Assembly: GCA_035531675.1 (NCBI GenBank)
Contig: DATKSL010000007.1
Location: 78,572 to 142,571, forward strand
Length of the DNA stretch: 64,000 nucleotides
Direction of reading: 5' to 3'
From: JAJPIG01 sp035531675
GTDB taxonomy: Bacteria > Desulfobacterota > Binatia > Binatales > Binataceae
The stretch's first letter is position 1. Each line of letters begins with the position of its first letter. Position numbers and translations under genes: made by a program. Of this stretch, positions 1-8,255 are shown in pieces. Below the pieces are notes generated by a model. It was not told where the DNA came from. It ran no database searches and saw nothing but the letters and a program-made list of their open reading frames with translations.

Positions 1-92
1 CGCTGCGCGCCGGCCGCACGCTGACGCGCGACCTCGGCGGCAAAGCGACCACCACCGCGATGACCGACGCCGTCATCAAGGCGATGGGTTGA
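1..92 (+). CDS. C-terminal end of an isocitrate/isopropylmalate dehydrogenase family protein (partial)
   Basis: The window opens inside a gene read in the frame beginning at base 3 and stopping with TGA at 90-92. The 29 visible residues contain TRDLGGKATTTAMTDAV, the typical end of the NAD(P)-dependent beta-decarboxylating dehydrogenases (isocitrate, 3-isopropylmalate, tartrate types). A separate full-length NADP-type isocitrate dehydrogenase lies at 35023-36270, so this one may be a LeuB-like or NAD-dependent member. The visible tail cannot distinguish these. Confidence 0.75.
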   Translation, partial: LRAGRTLTRDLGGKATTTAMTDAVIKAMG

Positions 93-303
93 TCGATTCC
101 TCTCGCGTCTGGCCGGCGCTTCTGCTCATCAGGCCGAAAACCACGCAGTTGCGGGCGTTTTATAGCTACGGCTAGACAGAACTGAGCGGTTGTGGTGACG
201 TGGAAATGGATCGTGACCGGTCAGAGTCCAGATGGGCTTTTCAGCTATGGAGATTTCGGACCGGTCGCCGGTTGTTAGAAAATCAGCCGAGGGGAAATTC
301 CGC

Positions 304-783
304 TTGAGCTCACCTAACCAAAATTGGCTCAATCGCTGCAAGATTAATGGCGCCGTAGCGGCCGCGATACTCGTGATCCCGCTGCTGATGTGGAGTTCGA
401 TGGCGAGTGCGCAGACCGTGGGGACGGTGCAAACTTACGCGGGTAACGTAAAACTCGAGCGCGCCGGCCATCCGCTGCCGGTCACCACCGGCATGGCCGT
501 GATGCGGGGCGATCACTTCACGACCGGACCCGGCGGCCGGTTGATCGTGATGCTCAACGATCACAGCACCCTCGATCTCTACGAGTCGGGCGATCTGGTA
601 CTCAACAACCAGGTGCTGGGACCCAATGGTCAGGCGGTCACGCGGGTCAGCCTGCTCTCCGGCATCCTGCGCTCGATCGTGCACGTGACCGCGGGCGGGC
701 CGCCGCCGAATTTCGAGGTCCATACGCCCAACGCGATCGCAGCCGCACGCGGCACCGATTTCGATACCAGCTATTATCACTGA
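304..783 (+). CDS. Secreted FecR-domain protein, C-terminally short
   Basis: The protein has a signal peptide with hydrophobic core AAAILVIPLLMW and likely cleavage after ASA. A FecR-like domain follows: glycine-rich beta strands, a GD..TTGPGGRLIVML segment and a closing segment with NAIAAARGTDFDT. I chose TTG 304 because GAGGGGAA lies 8 bases upstream and gives a normal-length signal peptide; ATG 232 or ATG 247 would add an odd hydrophilic N terminus. FecR-like domains normally continue for some tens of residues past the ARGT(D/E)F motif, whereas this protein stops five residues after it, so it looks truncated. It is probably periplasmic and its partner is unknown. Confidence 0.6.
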   Translation: MSSPNQNWLNRCKINGAVAAAILVIPLLMWSSMASAQTVGTVQTYAGNVKLERAGHPLPVTTGMAVMRGDHFTTGPGGRLIVMLNDHSTLDLYESGDLVLNNQVLGPNGQAVTRVSLLSGILRSIVHVTAGGPPPNFEVHTPNAIAAARGTDFDTSYYH

Positions 784-822
784 TGCGTCTCAACTGACAC
801 GTCTCGACTGACGCGTCTGGCC
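781..822 (+). repeat. Three imperfect 14-base tandem repeats at the end of the FecR gene
   Basis: Copies are 781-794, 795-808 and 809-822, with the shared core TGA..CGTCTC.AC (third copy diverged at its 3' end). The first copy starts on the FecR stop codon, so the array sits exactly at the point where the protein is cut short. Confidence 0.6.
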
Positions 823-850
823 CGGCCGGCAGCCGCCGGTCGGGAATTTC
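821..850 (+). terminator. Strong hairpin after the FecR gene, possible terminator
   Basis: A 10-base stem (821-830 with 835-844, 9 Watson-Crick pairs plus one G-U) closes on the loop AGCC and is followed by AATTTC. The U-tract is short, so termination strength is doubtful. Confidence 0.4.
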
Positions 851-924
851 GATCAGGTCAATATCTGCCGCAGATGCGCGAACGGATGTTCGCGCTCCCG
901 GAATTGGCAAACGAAGCCGAGATA
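851..924 (-). pseudogene. Detached 3' end of an FAD-monooxygenase gene
   Basis: These 74 bases match 3673-3746, the end of the FAD monooxygenase gene, at about 67 of 74 positions. Read on the minus strand they encode 23 residues and a stop that differ from that enzyme's C terminus at only three residues (shared: YLGFVCQF, AHLRQILT). Upstream of the fragment the homology ends abruptly. It is a duplicated or leftover gene tail, not a functional gene. Confidence 0.75.
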
Positions 925-1226
925 CGCGGTGATGACTTGATACCGTTCGATTAGGTTGAATGCCGGATCTGATCGGCCGCAAGAAAGGCAACCAACTTGA
1001 GGTCGACGGTATGAGGTTTAAGCTGTGATAATCGAAGATGTCGCGTGTATGCGAGTAGTGGTCTGAGTAATGATCACTTCCTGGCGTGTCATCGTAAGCA
1101 ACTTCACCAGCACAGTTCTTGGATCAAATGGCCAAAGCACGTTAGAATGCCATTCGACAGGACGTTTCCGAGCGAATCGGAGTCAACTGTGATGTTTCAG
1201 TCTTCAGCGGTGAGGTCAGCAAGGCG
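925..1226. other. Intergenic stretch without a convincing gene
   Basis: This spacer is visibly less GC-rich than its surroundings. I see no gene. From 1146 to 1226 the frame is open into the downstream synthase gene but holds no ATG, GTG or TTG, so it may be a decayed 5' extension or chance. With 784-924 it forms about 440 bases without an intact gene. Confidence 0.5.
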
Positions 1227-2531
1227 ATGGAAGAAAAGCGCGCCCGGGCGCTGCGATTGCTCGACAATCGAGCGGAGTCCAGCAGCGATGAAAGTGATTG
1301 CGCGCCATCAACCGCCGCCGCACCGCCCCTGGATCAAATCCCCGCTTACCTGGCGCTCAAGCAGCGTCTCGGCTATTTCGACCGATTCGGTCTCGACAAT
1401 CCCTTCCGCCGTACCCACGAGGACCTGAGCGCCAACCGCACCACGGTCAACGGCCGCTCGTGCATCAATTTCTCCGGCTATAATTATCTGGGCCTGTCGG
1501 GTCATCCCGAGGTTTCCGCCGCCGCCCGCAACGCGATCGATCGATACGGCACCTCGGCCTCAGCCAGCCGCCTGGCCGGCGGCCAGATTCCGCTGCATCT
1601 CGAACTGGAGCATGAAATCGCGCAGACCCTGGGGGTTGAGCAATGCGTCACCTTCGCCAGCGGTTACTCCACCAACGTTACGACGCTCGGGCATCTGTTC
1701 GGCCCCAAAGATCTGGTGGTGCATGATTCGCTGATCCATCGCAGCATACTTACCGGCTGCCAACTGGCGGGCGCCCGCCGCCTGCGCTTTCCTCACAACG
1801 ATTGGCAGGCGCTGGATCGCATCCTGTCCGAGCAGCGCCGGAATTTCCGGTACGCGGCAGTGCTTATCGAAGGCGTCTACAGCATGGACGGGGACATCGC
1901 CGACCTGCCGAAGTTCATCGCCGTCAAGAAGCGCCATAAGGCGTTTCTGATGGTGGACGAGGCGCATTCCTTCGGGGTTCTCGGCCCGCGCGGCTTCGGC
2001 GTGATCGATCATTTTGACCTCAAGCCCAACGACGTCGAGATCTGGATGGGTACGCTCAGCAAGGCGCTGGCGAGCAGCGGGGGATACATCGCCGGCAAGG
2101 CGGGGATGGTCGAGTATCTCAGACTCACCGCACCCGGATTCGTTTTTGCCGCCGCCATGTCGCCACCCAACACGGCCGCCGCGCTGACCGCGGTGCGGGT
2201 GCTGAAGTCGGAGCCGCAAAGGGTGGCGCGACTTCACGAGCGCTCGCAACTGTTTTTGGACCTGGCCAAGACCCACGACCTCGCAACCGGTACCAGCGGC
2301 GGTTCGCCGATCGTCCCGGTTATCACCGGCGATTCAGAACTGGCGGTGCGGCTTTCCGACGAACTGTTCAAGCAGGGCATCGTCGCCCAGCCGATCGTGC
2401 ATCCGGCCGTCGAGCACTCGGCCGCGCGGCTGCGGTTTTTCGTCAACGCGCTCCATACTGAGCAAGAAATCCGCACGACCGTTGAAGCGACGGCCATGTC
2501 GATGCTGCGGCTTCGGCAGTCGCCGTTGTAG
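1227..2531 (+). CDS. Alpha-oxoamine synthase (serine palmitoyltransferase / 8-amino-7-oxononanoate synthase family)
   Basis: This is a PLP enzyme of fold type I that condenses an acyl thioester with an amino acid. Visible motifs are DSLIHRS (about 168-174), VDEAHSFG with the PLP-ring aspartate D244, and GTLSKALASSGGY with the Schiff-base lysine K279. Length is 434 residues including an N-terminal extension of about 35, longer than BioF and close to bacterial serine palmitoyltransferases. A weak GAGG lies 11 bases before ATG 1227. It is followed by an SDR reductase, a pairing known from bacterial sphingolipid loci, so a sphingoid-base role is likely but inferred. No other biotin gene is nearby. 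KBL or polyketide-type synthases remain possible. Confidence 0.85.
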   Translation: MEEKRARALRLLDNRAESSSDESDCAPSTAAAPPLDQIPAYLALKQRLGYFDRFGLDNPFRRTHEDLSANRTTVNGRSCINFSGYNYLGLSGHPEVSAAARNAIDRYGTSASASRLAGGQIPLHLELEHEIAQTLGVEQCVTFASGYSTNVTTLGHLFGPKDLVVHDSLIHRSILTGCQLAGARRLRFPHNDWQALDRILSEQRRNFRYAAVLIEGVYSMDGDIADLPKFIAVKKRHKAFLMVDEAHSFGVLGPRGFGVIDHFDLKPNDVEIWMGTLSKALASSGGYIAGKAGMVEYLRLTAPGFVFAAAMSPPNTAAALTAVRVLKSEPQRVARLHERSQLFLDLAKTHDLATGTSGGSPIVPVITGDSELAVRLSDELFKQGIVAQPIVHPAVEHSAARLRFFVNALHTEQEIRTTVEATAMSMLRLRQSPL

Positions 2532-2660
2532 ATGACAACGCCCGCCGCTGTGCGGCCGGTGAGCCTGTCAACGCTTCTCAAAATTTACGCCGCGCATGGC
2601 CTCGCCCTCTGACGCTGGAAGATCCTGGCCCGACTGGTTGTTCGCCATCAGGGATGGCTC

Positions 2661-3659
2661 ATGATTCTGCTGACCGGAGCTAGCGGATTTCTGGGCAGTC
2701 ATGTGTCGCAAGCGCTGGCGGCGCGGGGCGAGCAGGTGAAGATGCTGGTGCGGCGGCCGGAGCGGGCGCAATGGCTGGAGGGGCGGGGCGCGCAGTGCGT
2801 GACCGGCGATTTAAGCTCCGCAGCCGGCCTGGCGGCCGCACTCAAGGGCTGTCGTTGCGTCATCCATTGCGCGGCGTTGGCCAGCGATTGGGGCGCGTGG
2901 AAGGATTTTCGAGAAGCCAATGACGACGGCGTCGGCCGCCTCTTGAAGGCCTGCGAAGCGATCTCGCTGGATCGCTTCGTTCACATCAGCACCACCGACG
3001 TCTATGGCTATCCGGATCGCGATGGGCTCGACGAGACCACGCCCTTGCGCGATCGCGGGCTGCCATATAACTCCACCAAGATTTCCGGTGAGCAGCGCGT
3101 CTGGGCGGCGCTCGAGGCCGGCCTGGCCGCGACCATCATTCGCCCCGGCTCCATTTATGGTCCGCGCTCAGTGACGCTGGGCAGGGAGATCGTTGATTAT
3201 CTTCGCAGCGGCGCTCCGCTTATACGTTCGGGCCGGGTCAACGCGGGTTTCGTGTACGTGGAAAATTGCGTGGATCTCATCCTGCTCGCGATGACTCATC
3301 CGGCCGCGGTGGGCGCCGCTTTCAATTCCATCGACGAAGGTGATCAGAGTTGGCATGACTACTTCGAGGCAATCTGCCGCGCGCTCGACCTGAGGATGCC
3401 GCGCTGGTCGGTGCCGCGCGCGGCGGCGTACTCAGTCGGCTGGTTGATGGAATTATACGGACGGACGACGGGCCGTACGTTGCGTCCGCTGGTGACACGG
3501 ACTGCGGTCGAGATCGTTGGTACCCGGCAAGGCTTTTCGGCCGCTCGCGCCCGGCAACGTCTGGGCTTTTCGCCAACCATCGGGTTCGAGGAAGGGATCG
3601 GCAGAACGACGCGATGGCTCCGTAGCCAACCGGCCGTCGTCGGTGGCGGAACTCGTTAG
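2661..3659 (+). CDS. NAD(P)-dependent epimerase/dehydratase, extended SDR (3-beta-HSD-like)
   Basis: The Rossmann motif GASGFLGSH is at residues 6-14 and the catalytic YNSTK (Y-x3-K) lies near residue 138, with upstream STTDVYG carrying the active-site Ser/Thr. Length 332 fits the 3-beta-hydroxysteroid dehydrogenase-like extended SDRs. AGGG sits 7 bases before ATG. It lies 129 bases after the oxoamine synthase on the same strand and is probably co-transcribed. In Caulobacter-type sphingolipid loci a similar SDR (CerR) reduces the 3-keto intermediate. That assignment here is inference; sterol-like or sugar substrates are alternatives. Confidence 0.8.
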   Translation: MILLTGASGFLGSHVSQALAARGEQVKMLVRRPERAQWLEGRGAQCVTGDLSSAAGLAAALKGCRCVIHCAALASDWGAWKDFREANDDGVGRLLKACEAISLDRFVHISTTDVYGYPDRDGLDETTPLRDRGLPYNSTKISGEQRVWAALEAGLAATIIRPGSIYGPRSVTLGREIVDYLRSGAPLIRSGRVNAGFVYVENCVDLILLAMTHPAAVGAAFNSIDEGDQSWHDYFEAICRALDLRMPRWSVPRAAAYSVGWLMELYGRTTGRTLRPLVTRTAVEIVGTRQGFSAARARQRLGFSPTIGFEEGIGRTTRWLRSQPAVVGGGTR

Positions 3660-3674
3660 GACTGGAGATTTCGC

Positions 3675-5279
3675 TCAGGTCAGTATCTGCCGCAGATGCG
3701 CATACAGATGTTCGCGCTCCGGGAATTGGCAGACGAAGCCGAGATAGCCGTCGGGGCGAACCAGGAAGAGACGGCCGGACTCGCCGCGGCCGTAACGCAG
3801 CGCACTCTCGCCGGTCTCATCGTGCGCGAACGCCTCGGCCGCCAAACCATCGATAGGCGATGCGCCGACGACCACGCACTTGAGCGCGGCATCGTAACGA
3901 TCCGACACCTGCGCGACGATCTCGCGGCAGGCCGCGGCTTCCGCCGCGCGGTTGCTCGCCGGCATCAGCATCAAGGTGAAGCGCGGATGGCGCAGCAGGT
4001 CGAAAATCCGGCGCGCGGGCGTGCGGACCAGCGTCGCGTCGGGCGCGCGATCGCCGGGGCGCGGGCCGTCAAGCGGGGCCAGCCCCTCCGGCATCGCGGC
4101 CGAACCGCGATAGTTATGTGACAGGCCCGAGAGGCGGTTGATCGCTTCGTCGTGCCATCCGGGTTGCTCGGTCAGTCCGAAGCGATTCTCGAGCCCGGTG
4201 CCATGCGCCATGATGATCTGATGCATCGCGTGGGCGCCGGCGGTGACCTGCTCGGCGATCGGCCGCCGCTCAGCTTCGTAGCTGTCGAGAAGCGACGGCT
4301 GGGCCTCGCCGCGTATCACCATCGCGAGCTTCCAGCCGAGGTTGAAGCCGTCCTGCATGCAGGCGTTCATGCCCTGGCCGCCGGCCGGAGAATGGATATG
4401 GGTGGCGTCGCCGCATAGAAAGATATTGCCGTGGCGATATGCCTGCGCCATGTTGGCGCGAATCGTCCACTGGGTTGCCCATAGCGGCTCGTGCAGGGTC
4501 GCGCCGCTGACGAAGCGATCGACTATCTCCTGGAAGACTTCGCGCCGCGGCAGCCCCGGCTTGACCGACTCCCCGGTATCGCTCAACAGCAGGCGATGGT
4601 TGTGGCCGGGCAGCTTGCTGATGGTCAGGAAAAAATCCTTCTCCATGTAGTAGTTGATCCAGGCGCCGTCGCCCGAATAGTTCTCCAGCGGCGCGTCCAT
4701 CATCTGCAGCACCATCTCGCGGTAGACCCGTCCGGTGAACGACAATCCCAATGCCTTGCGCACCCGGCTGTGCACGCCGTCGCAGGCCACCAGCCATCGC
4801 GGCGTCATCACCTCCTCGAAGCCGTCGCGGTCGAGGTGCTGCAGCCTGACCCGGACGCCGTCGGCGAGTTGCTCGAGCTCGGTTAACTCGGTGTTCCATT
4901 CGGGGCGGCATGAGTAGGCGCTTTCCAGATGCTCGCGCAGCATCCGCTCGGTGTCGGTCTGGCTGACCTTCAGGATGCATCGATAGCGAGGGTCGGTGTT
5001 GTCGAGCCGTCGGAAGTCGAGGCGCGGCTGCTCGCTGAAACCCTTGAAGTTGAAGGTGAAGCCGGGCGACGGCTCGCCCTGGTCGACGAAGCGATGCGCG
5101 ACGCCGACATGCTCGAGCATCTCGAGCGTGCGAGCATGGACGGTGAAGGCGCGCGAGGTGAAGGTCGGCGCGGCGGCCTTGTCGATCAGGCGGCATCGCA
5201 CGCCGCGGCGCAGAAGTTCGTTGGCGACCAGCATCCCGGCCGGTCCGCTGCCGACGATCAGAACAGGATCGGCTTCCAT
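3675..5279 (-). CDS. FAD-dependent monooxygenase (phenol/pentachlorophenol hydroxylase type)
   Basis: A class A flavoprotein hydroxylase of 534 residues. The N-terminal GSGPAGMLVANELLRRG binds the FAD ADP moiety, the DG motif appears as ACDGVHSRVRKALG near residue 165, and GDATHIHSPAGGQGMN near residue 290 binds the FAD ribityl chain. The last 130 residues look like the thioredoxin-fold C-terminal domain of PheA/TfdB relatives. Such enzymes hydroxylate aromatic rings with NAD(P)H and O2; the substrate cannot be read here. GGGAG precedes the ATG at 5279. It converges with the SDR gene, leaving 15 bases between stops. Its final 74 bases are duplicated at 851-924. Confidence 0.9.
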   Translation of the reverse strand: MEADPVLIVGSGPAGMLVANELLRRGVRCRLIDKAAAPTFTSRAFTVHARTLEMLEHVGVAHRFVDQGEPSPGFTFNFKGFSEQPRLDFRRLDNTDPRYRCILKVSQTDTERMLREHLESAYSCRPEWNTELTELEQLADGVRVRLQHLDRDGFEEVMTPRWLVACDGVHSRVRKALGLSFTGRVYREMVLQMMDAPLENYSGDGAWINYYMEKDFFLTISKLPGHNHRLLLSDTGESVKPGLPRREVFQEIVDRFVSGATLHEPLWATQWTIRANMAQAYRHGNIFLCGDATHIHSPAGGQGMNACMQDGFNLGWKLAMVIRGEAQPSLLDSYEAERRPIAEQVTAGAHAMHQIIMAHGTGLENRFGLTEQPGWHDEAINRLSGLSHNYRGSAAMPEGLAPLDGPRPGDRAPDATLVRTPARRIFDLLRHPRFTLMLMPASNRAAEAAACREIVAQVSDRYDAALKCVVVGASPIDGLAAEAFAHDETGESALRYGRGESGRLFLVRPDGYLGFVCQFPEREHLYAHLRQILT

Positions 5280-5511
5280 CTTGATTCAATCTCCCGGCCG
5301 AAAGTTTGTCTGTCGGCTGGCGGGCCGACACGGTCTTGCGCCTTGTAGATCAACGGGGCCGGCCCGGCAAGCACCCGGCCGCTGGGGTCTGACTATACTC
5401 TTTGATACTGCAACGGTCCGGTTTTAGCAGCGCACCAGTCTTTCAATTGTCTTTGTGCTTCGACCCTCGCCTGCTCATTTATTGACGGGAATGGCGGGCT
5501 GGCAGTAGCTT

Positions 5512-6528
5512 TTGGCCAACGTCGAAATCATACGAACCCGGGGGAGGTTTGCGACGAGCCTTGAGACGCGACACTTGGTGGCATCACTGGCGCTGGTCGG
5601 ACTTTGCGCCTCGTTGGCGCACGCCAGGAGCGCCCCGGCTCCAACCACGACGCTGGTGAGCGTCAACGCTACCGGCACTGATAGCGGCGACAGCTTATCG
5701 TTCGGCTCCAGTATCAGCGCGAACGGCCGTTTGGTCGCCTTTGGAAGCAACGCGGACGATCTCGTCCCCAATGACAGCAACGGTCACGACGATATCTTCG
5801 TGCGTAATCTGAAAACCCGCACGACCAGGCTGGTGAGCGTCAACCAGGCCGGCACCGGTAGCGGGGATGGCGAATCGTATCGAGGGATCATTACCCCTAA
5901 CGGCCGGTTCGTGGTCTTCCTAAGCACCGCCGGCAACCTGGTCCCGAACGATACCAACGGGCTGACCGATGTGTTCCTGCGCAATCTCCGGACCGGCAAG
6001 ACCCGGATGGTGAGCGTCAATCAGGCCGGCACCGACGGCGGCGACGGCCTTTCATTCGCCGCCAGCGTCAACCCCAACGGACGTTTTGTGGCGTTTGAAA
6101 GCTATGCCACCGACCTGGTTTCCCAGACCGAGAACGGGTTCGCCGCAGTCTTCGTCCGCGACATGAGACGCCGCCAGACGCAGATGGTGAGCGTCAACCA
6201 GGCCGGGACCGCGAACGGCAACGGTGATGCGGGAATTCCGACCCTGACACCCGATGGGCGGTTCGTCGCCTTTGAGAGCACCGCGAGCGACCTCGTACCG
6301 CTCAGCGACAGCAACGGTGTCGACGATGTCTTCGTACGCAACCTCAGGAAGGGCACGACGACCTTGGTGAGCGTCAACCAGGCGGGCACCGGCGCCGGCG
6401 ACGCTTTGTCCGAGGCACCGGTAATCAGCACCAACGGGCGCCTGGTGATGTTCGAGAGCGACGCCGACGACCTGGTCGCGACCGATACCAACGGGTTCTA
6501 CGACGTTTTTGTGCGCGATCTGAAATGA
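5512..6528 (+). CDS. Secreted protein of five 59-60 residue repeats (TolB/WD40-like propeller)
   Basis: After a signal peptide (hydrophobic LVASLALVGLCASLAHA) the protein consists of five units each starting with LVSVN or MVSVN followed by (Q)AGT..GD, then a NGRFV.FES strand, LV.(N)D(T)NG and D.FVR(N/D)L. At DNA level the GTGAGCGTCAA units start at 5656, 5833, 6010, 6187 and 6367, a spacing of 177, 177, 177 and 180 bases. The pattern resembles PD40/TolB beta-propeller blades. The TTG at 5512 fits the signal peptide; no ATG is available upstream. It stands alone and its function is unknown; an extracytoplasmic binding or scaffold role is inferred. Confidence 0.75.
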   Translation: MANVEIIRTRGRFATSLETRHLVASLALVGLCASLAHARSAPAPTTTLVSVNATGTDSGDSLSFGSSISANGRLVAFGSNADDLVPNDSNGHDDIFVRNLKTRTTRLVSVNQAGTGSGDGESYRGIITPNGRFVVFLSTAGNLVPNDTNGLTDVFLRNLRTGKTRMVSVNQAGTDGGDGLSFAASVNPNGRFVAFESYATDLVSQTENGFAAVFVRDMRRRQTQMVSVNQAGTANGNGDAGIPTLTPDGRFVAFESTASDLVPLSDSNGVDDVFVRNLRKGTTTLVSVNQAGTGAGDALSEAPVISTNGRLVMFESDADDLVATDTNGFYDVFVRDLK

Positions 6529-6657
6529 GGCCGGGGGCGCCGCGAGTGGCTATCAATGCGTCTAGCGGCGCCGCTTCAGCGTGACTCGGCGCCGCGACTA
6601 TCGTCCGTGTCGCGATGATACTTTCGCGGGCGCGGTGGCTTGGCTAATAATCGAGCC

Positions 6658-7260
6658 ATGAAGAAGCCGCTCTCGCCCGAGCTTGCCAAACGGGTGCCGC
6701 CGGGCCAGTTCCTGACCGAGAAGTTTCCGGTTCTGAGCTACGGTCCGACGCCGCCCTTCGATCCCGCCACCTGGGAGTTCCGGATTTTCGGGCTGGTCGA
6801 GGAAGAGCTGCGCTTCAATTATCCGCAATTCCGCGGGCTGCCGCAGTCGAGCGAGGTCGCGGATTTCCATTGCGTCACGACCTGGTCGCAGCTCGACAAC
6901 CGCTGGGAGGGGATAAAAATCGCTGACCTGATGAAGCGCGTGCGGCTCAAACCGGAGGCGCGCTTCGTGGTGATCCATTGCGACGGCGACTATACGACCA
7001 ATCTGCCGCTGGCCGACTTCCTCGACGGCGACGTGATGCTGGCGCATCGGCGCGACGGCCGCGATCTCGATCCCGATCACGGCTTCCCGGTGCGGCTCAT
7101 CGTGCCGAAGCTCTACGGATGGAAGAGCGCCAAGTGGGTGCGGGCGCTGGAATTCACCGCCGCGGACCGGCGCGGATTCTGGGAAGTGCGCGGCTACCAT
7201 AATCACGCCGATCCGTGGACCGAGCAACGCTATTCCTTCCAGGAAGATCCCGACGAATAG
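6658..7260 (+). CDS. Sulfite-oxidase-like molybdopterin-binding oxidoreductase
   Basis: A 200-residue single-domain member of the oxidoreductase molybdopterin-binding family. The segment DFHCVTTWSQLDN carries the conserved cysteine expected to ligate molybdenum, and the later HGFPVRLIVPKLYGWKSAKWV is the family signature before the C terminus. It lacks the dimerisation and cytochrome domains of true sulfite oxidases. I chose ATG 6658 (MKKPLSPE); an in-frame TTG at 6640 is possible but has no better ribosome site. Substrate unknown. It runs into the endonuclease III reading frame immediately downstream. Confidence 0.9.
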   Translation: MKKPLSPELAKRVPPGQFLTEKFPVLSYGPTPPFDPATWEFRIFGLVEEELRFNYPQFRGLPQSSEVADFHCVTTWSQLDNRWEGIKIADLMKRVRLKPEARFVVIHCDGDYTTNLPLADFLDGDVMLAHRRDGRDLDPDHGFPVRLIVPKLYGWKSAKWVRALEFTAADRRGFWEVRGYHNHADPWTEQRYSFQEDPDE

Positions 7261-7354
7261 GGCGCGGCGAGCTGCGCGGCCCGCAGCCTCCCGCAAACCG
7301 GCTGCAGCGGGCGTCGCGGCTCCCACAGCGCGCGCCGGCCGGATCGCGGCGACG

Positions 7355-7951
7355 CTGGCGCGGCTCTACCCCGGGGCCCGCATCAGCCTCGATTTCAGCA
7401 ATGGCTGGGAATGCCTGGCGGCGACGATTCTCTCGGCCCAATGCACCGATGAGCGGGTGAATCGCGTCACGCCGGCGCTGTTCCGCGCGCTCCCGACGCC
7501 GGCCGCGATGGCGCGTGCGGAGCTGCCCGAAATCGAGCGGCTGATTGCGCCGACCGGCTTCTTCCGCCAAAAGGCCAAGTCGCTGAGCGGCTGCGCCCGC
7601 AAGATCGTCGAGCAGTTCGGCGGCCAGGTGCCGCGCACGATGGAGCAGCTGGTGACGCTGCCGGGCGTCGGGCGCAAGACCGCCAACGTGATTCTCGGCC
7701 ATGTTTACGGCCAGCCCGGGATGGTGGTCGATACGCATGTGCGGCGCCTCGCGGCTCGGCTGGGCCTGACCAAGCATCGCGAGCCCGACAAGATCGAGCT
7801 CGATTTGCAGCAGCTCATCCCGCCCACGGGATGGACGCCGTTCTCGATGCGGTTGATTCTGCACGGGCGCCAGGTCTGTAACGCGCGCCGGCCGCTGTGC
7901 GAGGCCTGCGCGCTGCTCCCCGACTGCCCGCGGATTGGCGTGCGGAGCTGA
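7355..7951 (+). CDS. nth: Endonuclease III (DNA glycosylase/AP lyase), start codon unclear
   Basis: It removes oxidised pyrimidines in base-excision repair. Seen: LSAQCTDERVN, the helix-hairpin-helix LPGVGRKTA with catalytic lysine, VDTHVRR with catalytic aspartate, and the 4Fe-4S ligands in the spacing C-x6-C-x2-C-x5-C at the C terminus. Homology begins around base 7343 (RIAATLARLYPG), yet no ATG, GTG or TTG lies in frame between the upstream gene and GTG 7457, which would delete the first helix. I mark CTG 7355 as provisional start (198 residues; E. coli Nth has 211). The frame is open upstream through the end of the preceding gene, so coupled initiation at a rare codon or a sequence error is possible. 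Confidence 0.85.
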   Translation: MARLYPGARISLDFSNGWECLAATILSAQCTDERVNRVTPALFRALPTPAAMARAELPEIERLIAPTGFFRQKAKSLSGCARKIVEQFGGQVPRTMEQLVTLPGVGRKTANVILGHVYGQPGMVVDTHVRRLAARLGLTKHREPDKIELDLQQLIPPTGWTPFSMRLILHGRQVCNARRPLCEACALLPDCPRIGVRS

Positions 7952-7952
7952 C

Positions 7953-8111
7953 TTAACCCGCGCGCCGGGAGCGACCCGCGCGCCGGGAGCGACCCCATAC
8001 CAGATCGATCGCCCGGTCGACGAGTCCGATCGCAAGCGCAACCATCACTGGCAGCAGGATCGCCGCCACGACCATGAACGCCATCCCGAGCACTATCGCG
8101 AGAATCCACAT
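7953..8111 (-). CDS. Small single-span membrane protein (hypothetical, 52 residues)
   Basis: A minus-strand frame from ATG at 8111 to TAA at 7953 encodes about 30 strongly hydrophobic residues (WILAIVLGMAFMVV...ALAIGLV), then a short basic tail with the repeat GRSRRA twice. That tail is written by a 19-base DNA tandem duplication at about 7959-7996. No clear Shine-Dalgarno is visible. The hydrophobic composition argues for a real small membrane protein, but chance is not excluded. It converges with nth, with one base between the stops. Confidence 0.4.
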   Translation of the reverse strand: MWILAIVLGMAFMVVAAILLPVMVALAIGLVDRAIDLVWGRSRRAGRSRRAG

Positions 8112-8255
8112 GTGTTTTGCCGGTCGAAAATCTAGGCTGATCGCGGCCCGCGATCCACCGGCGCAGGCGCCGGCATCCCGATTTTCCTCGCCAACTCCGT
8201 AGCGGATAGAGGAAAAGGCGCGAAAATCCGGCCACTGTTCGGTGGGGGTGAGTAT

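Noticed and set aside
1045..1428. Long plus-strand frame overlapping the start of the oxoamine synthase gene
   Set aside because: Most of it is an out-of-frame shadow of the synthase; no motifs. I had hoped for an ACP gene here, as in sphingolipid loci, but found no DSL motif.
2532..2612. 26-codon frame between the oxoamine synthase and the SDR
   Set aside because: Too short, no ribosome site, not protein-like enough to support.
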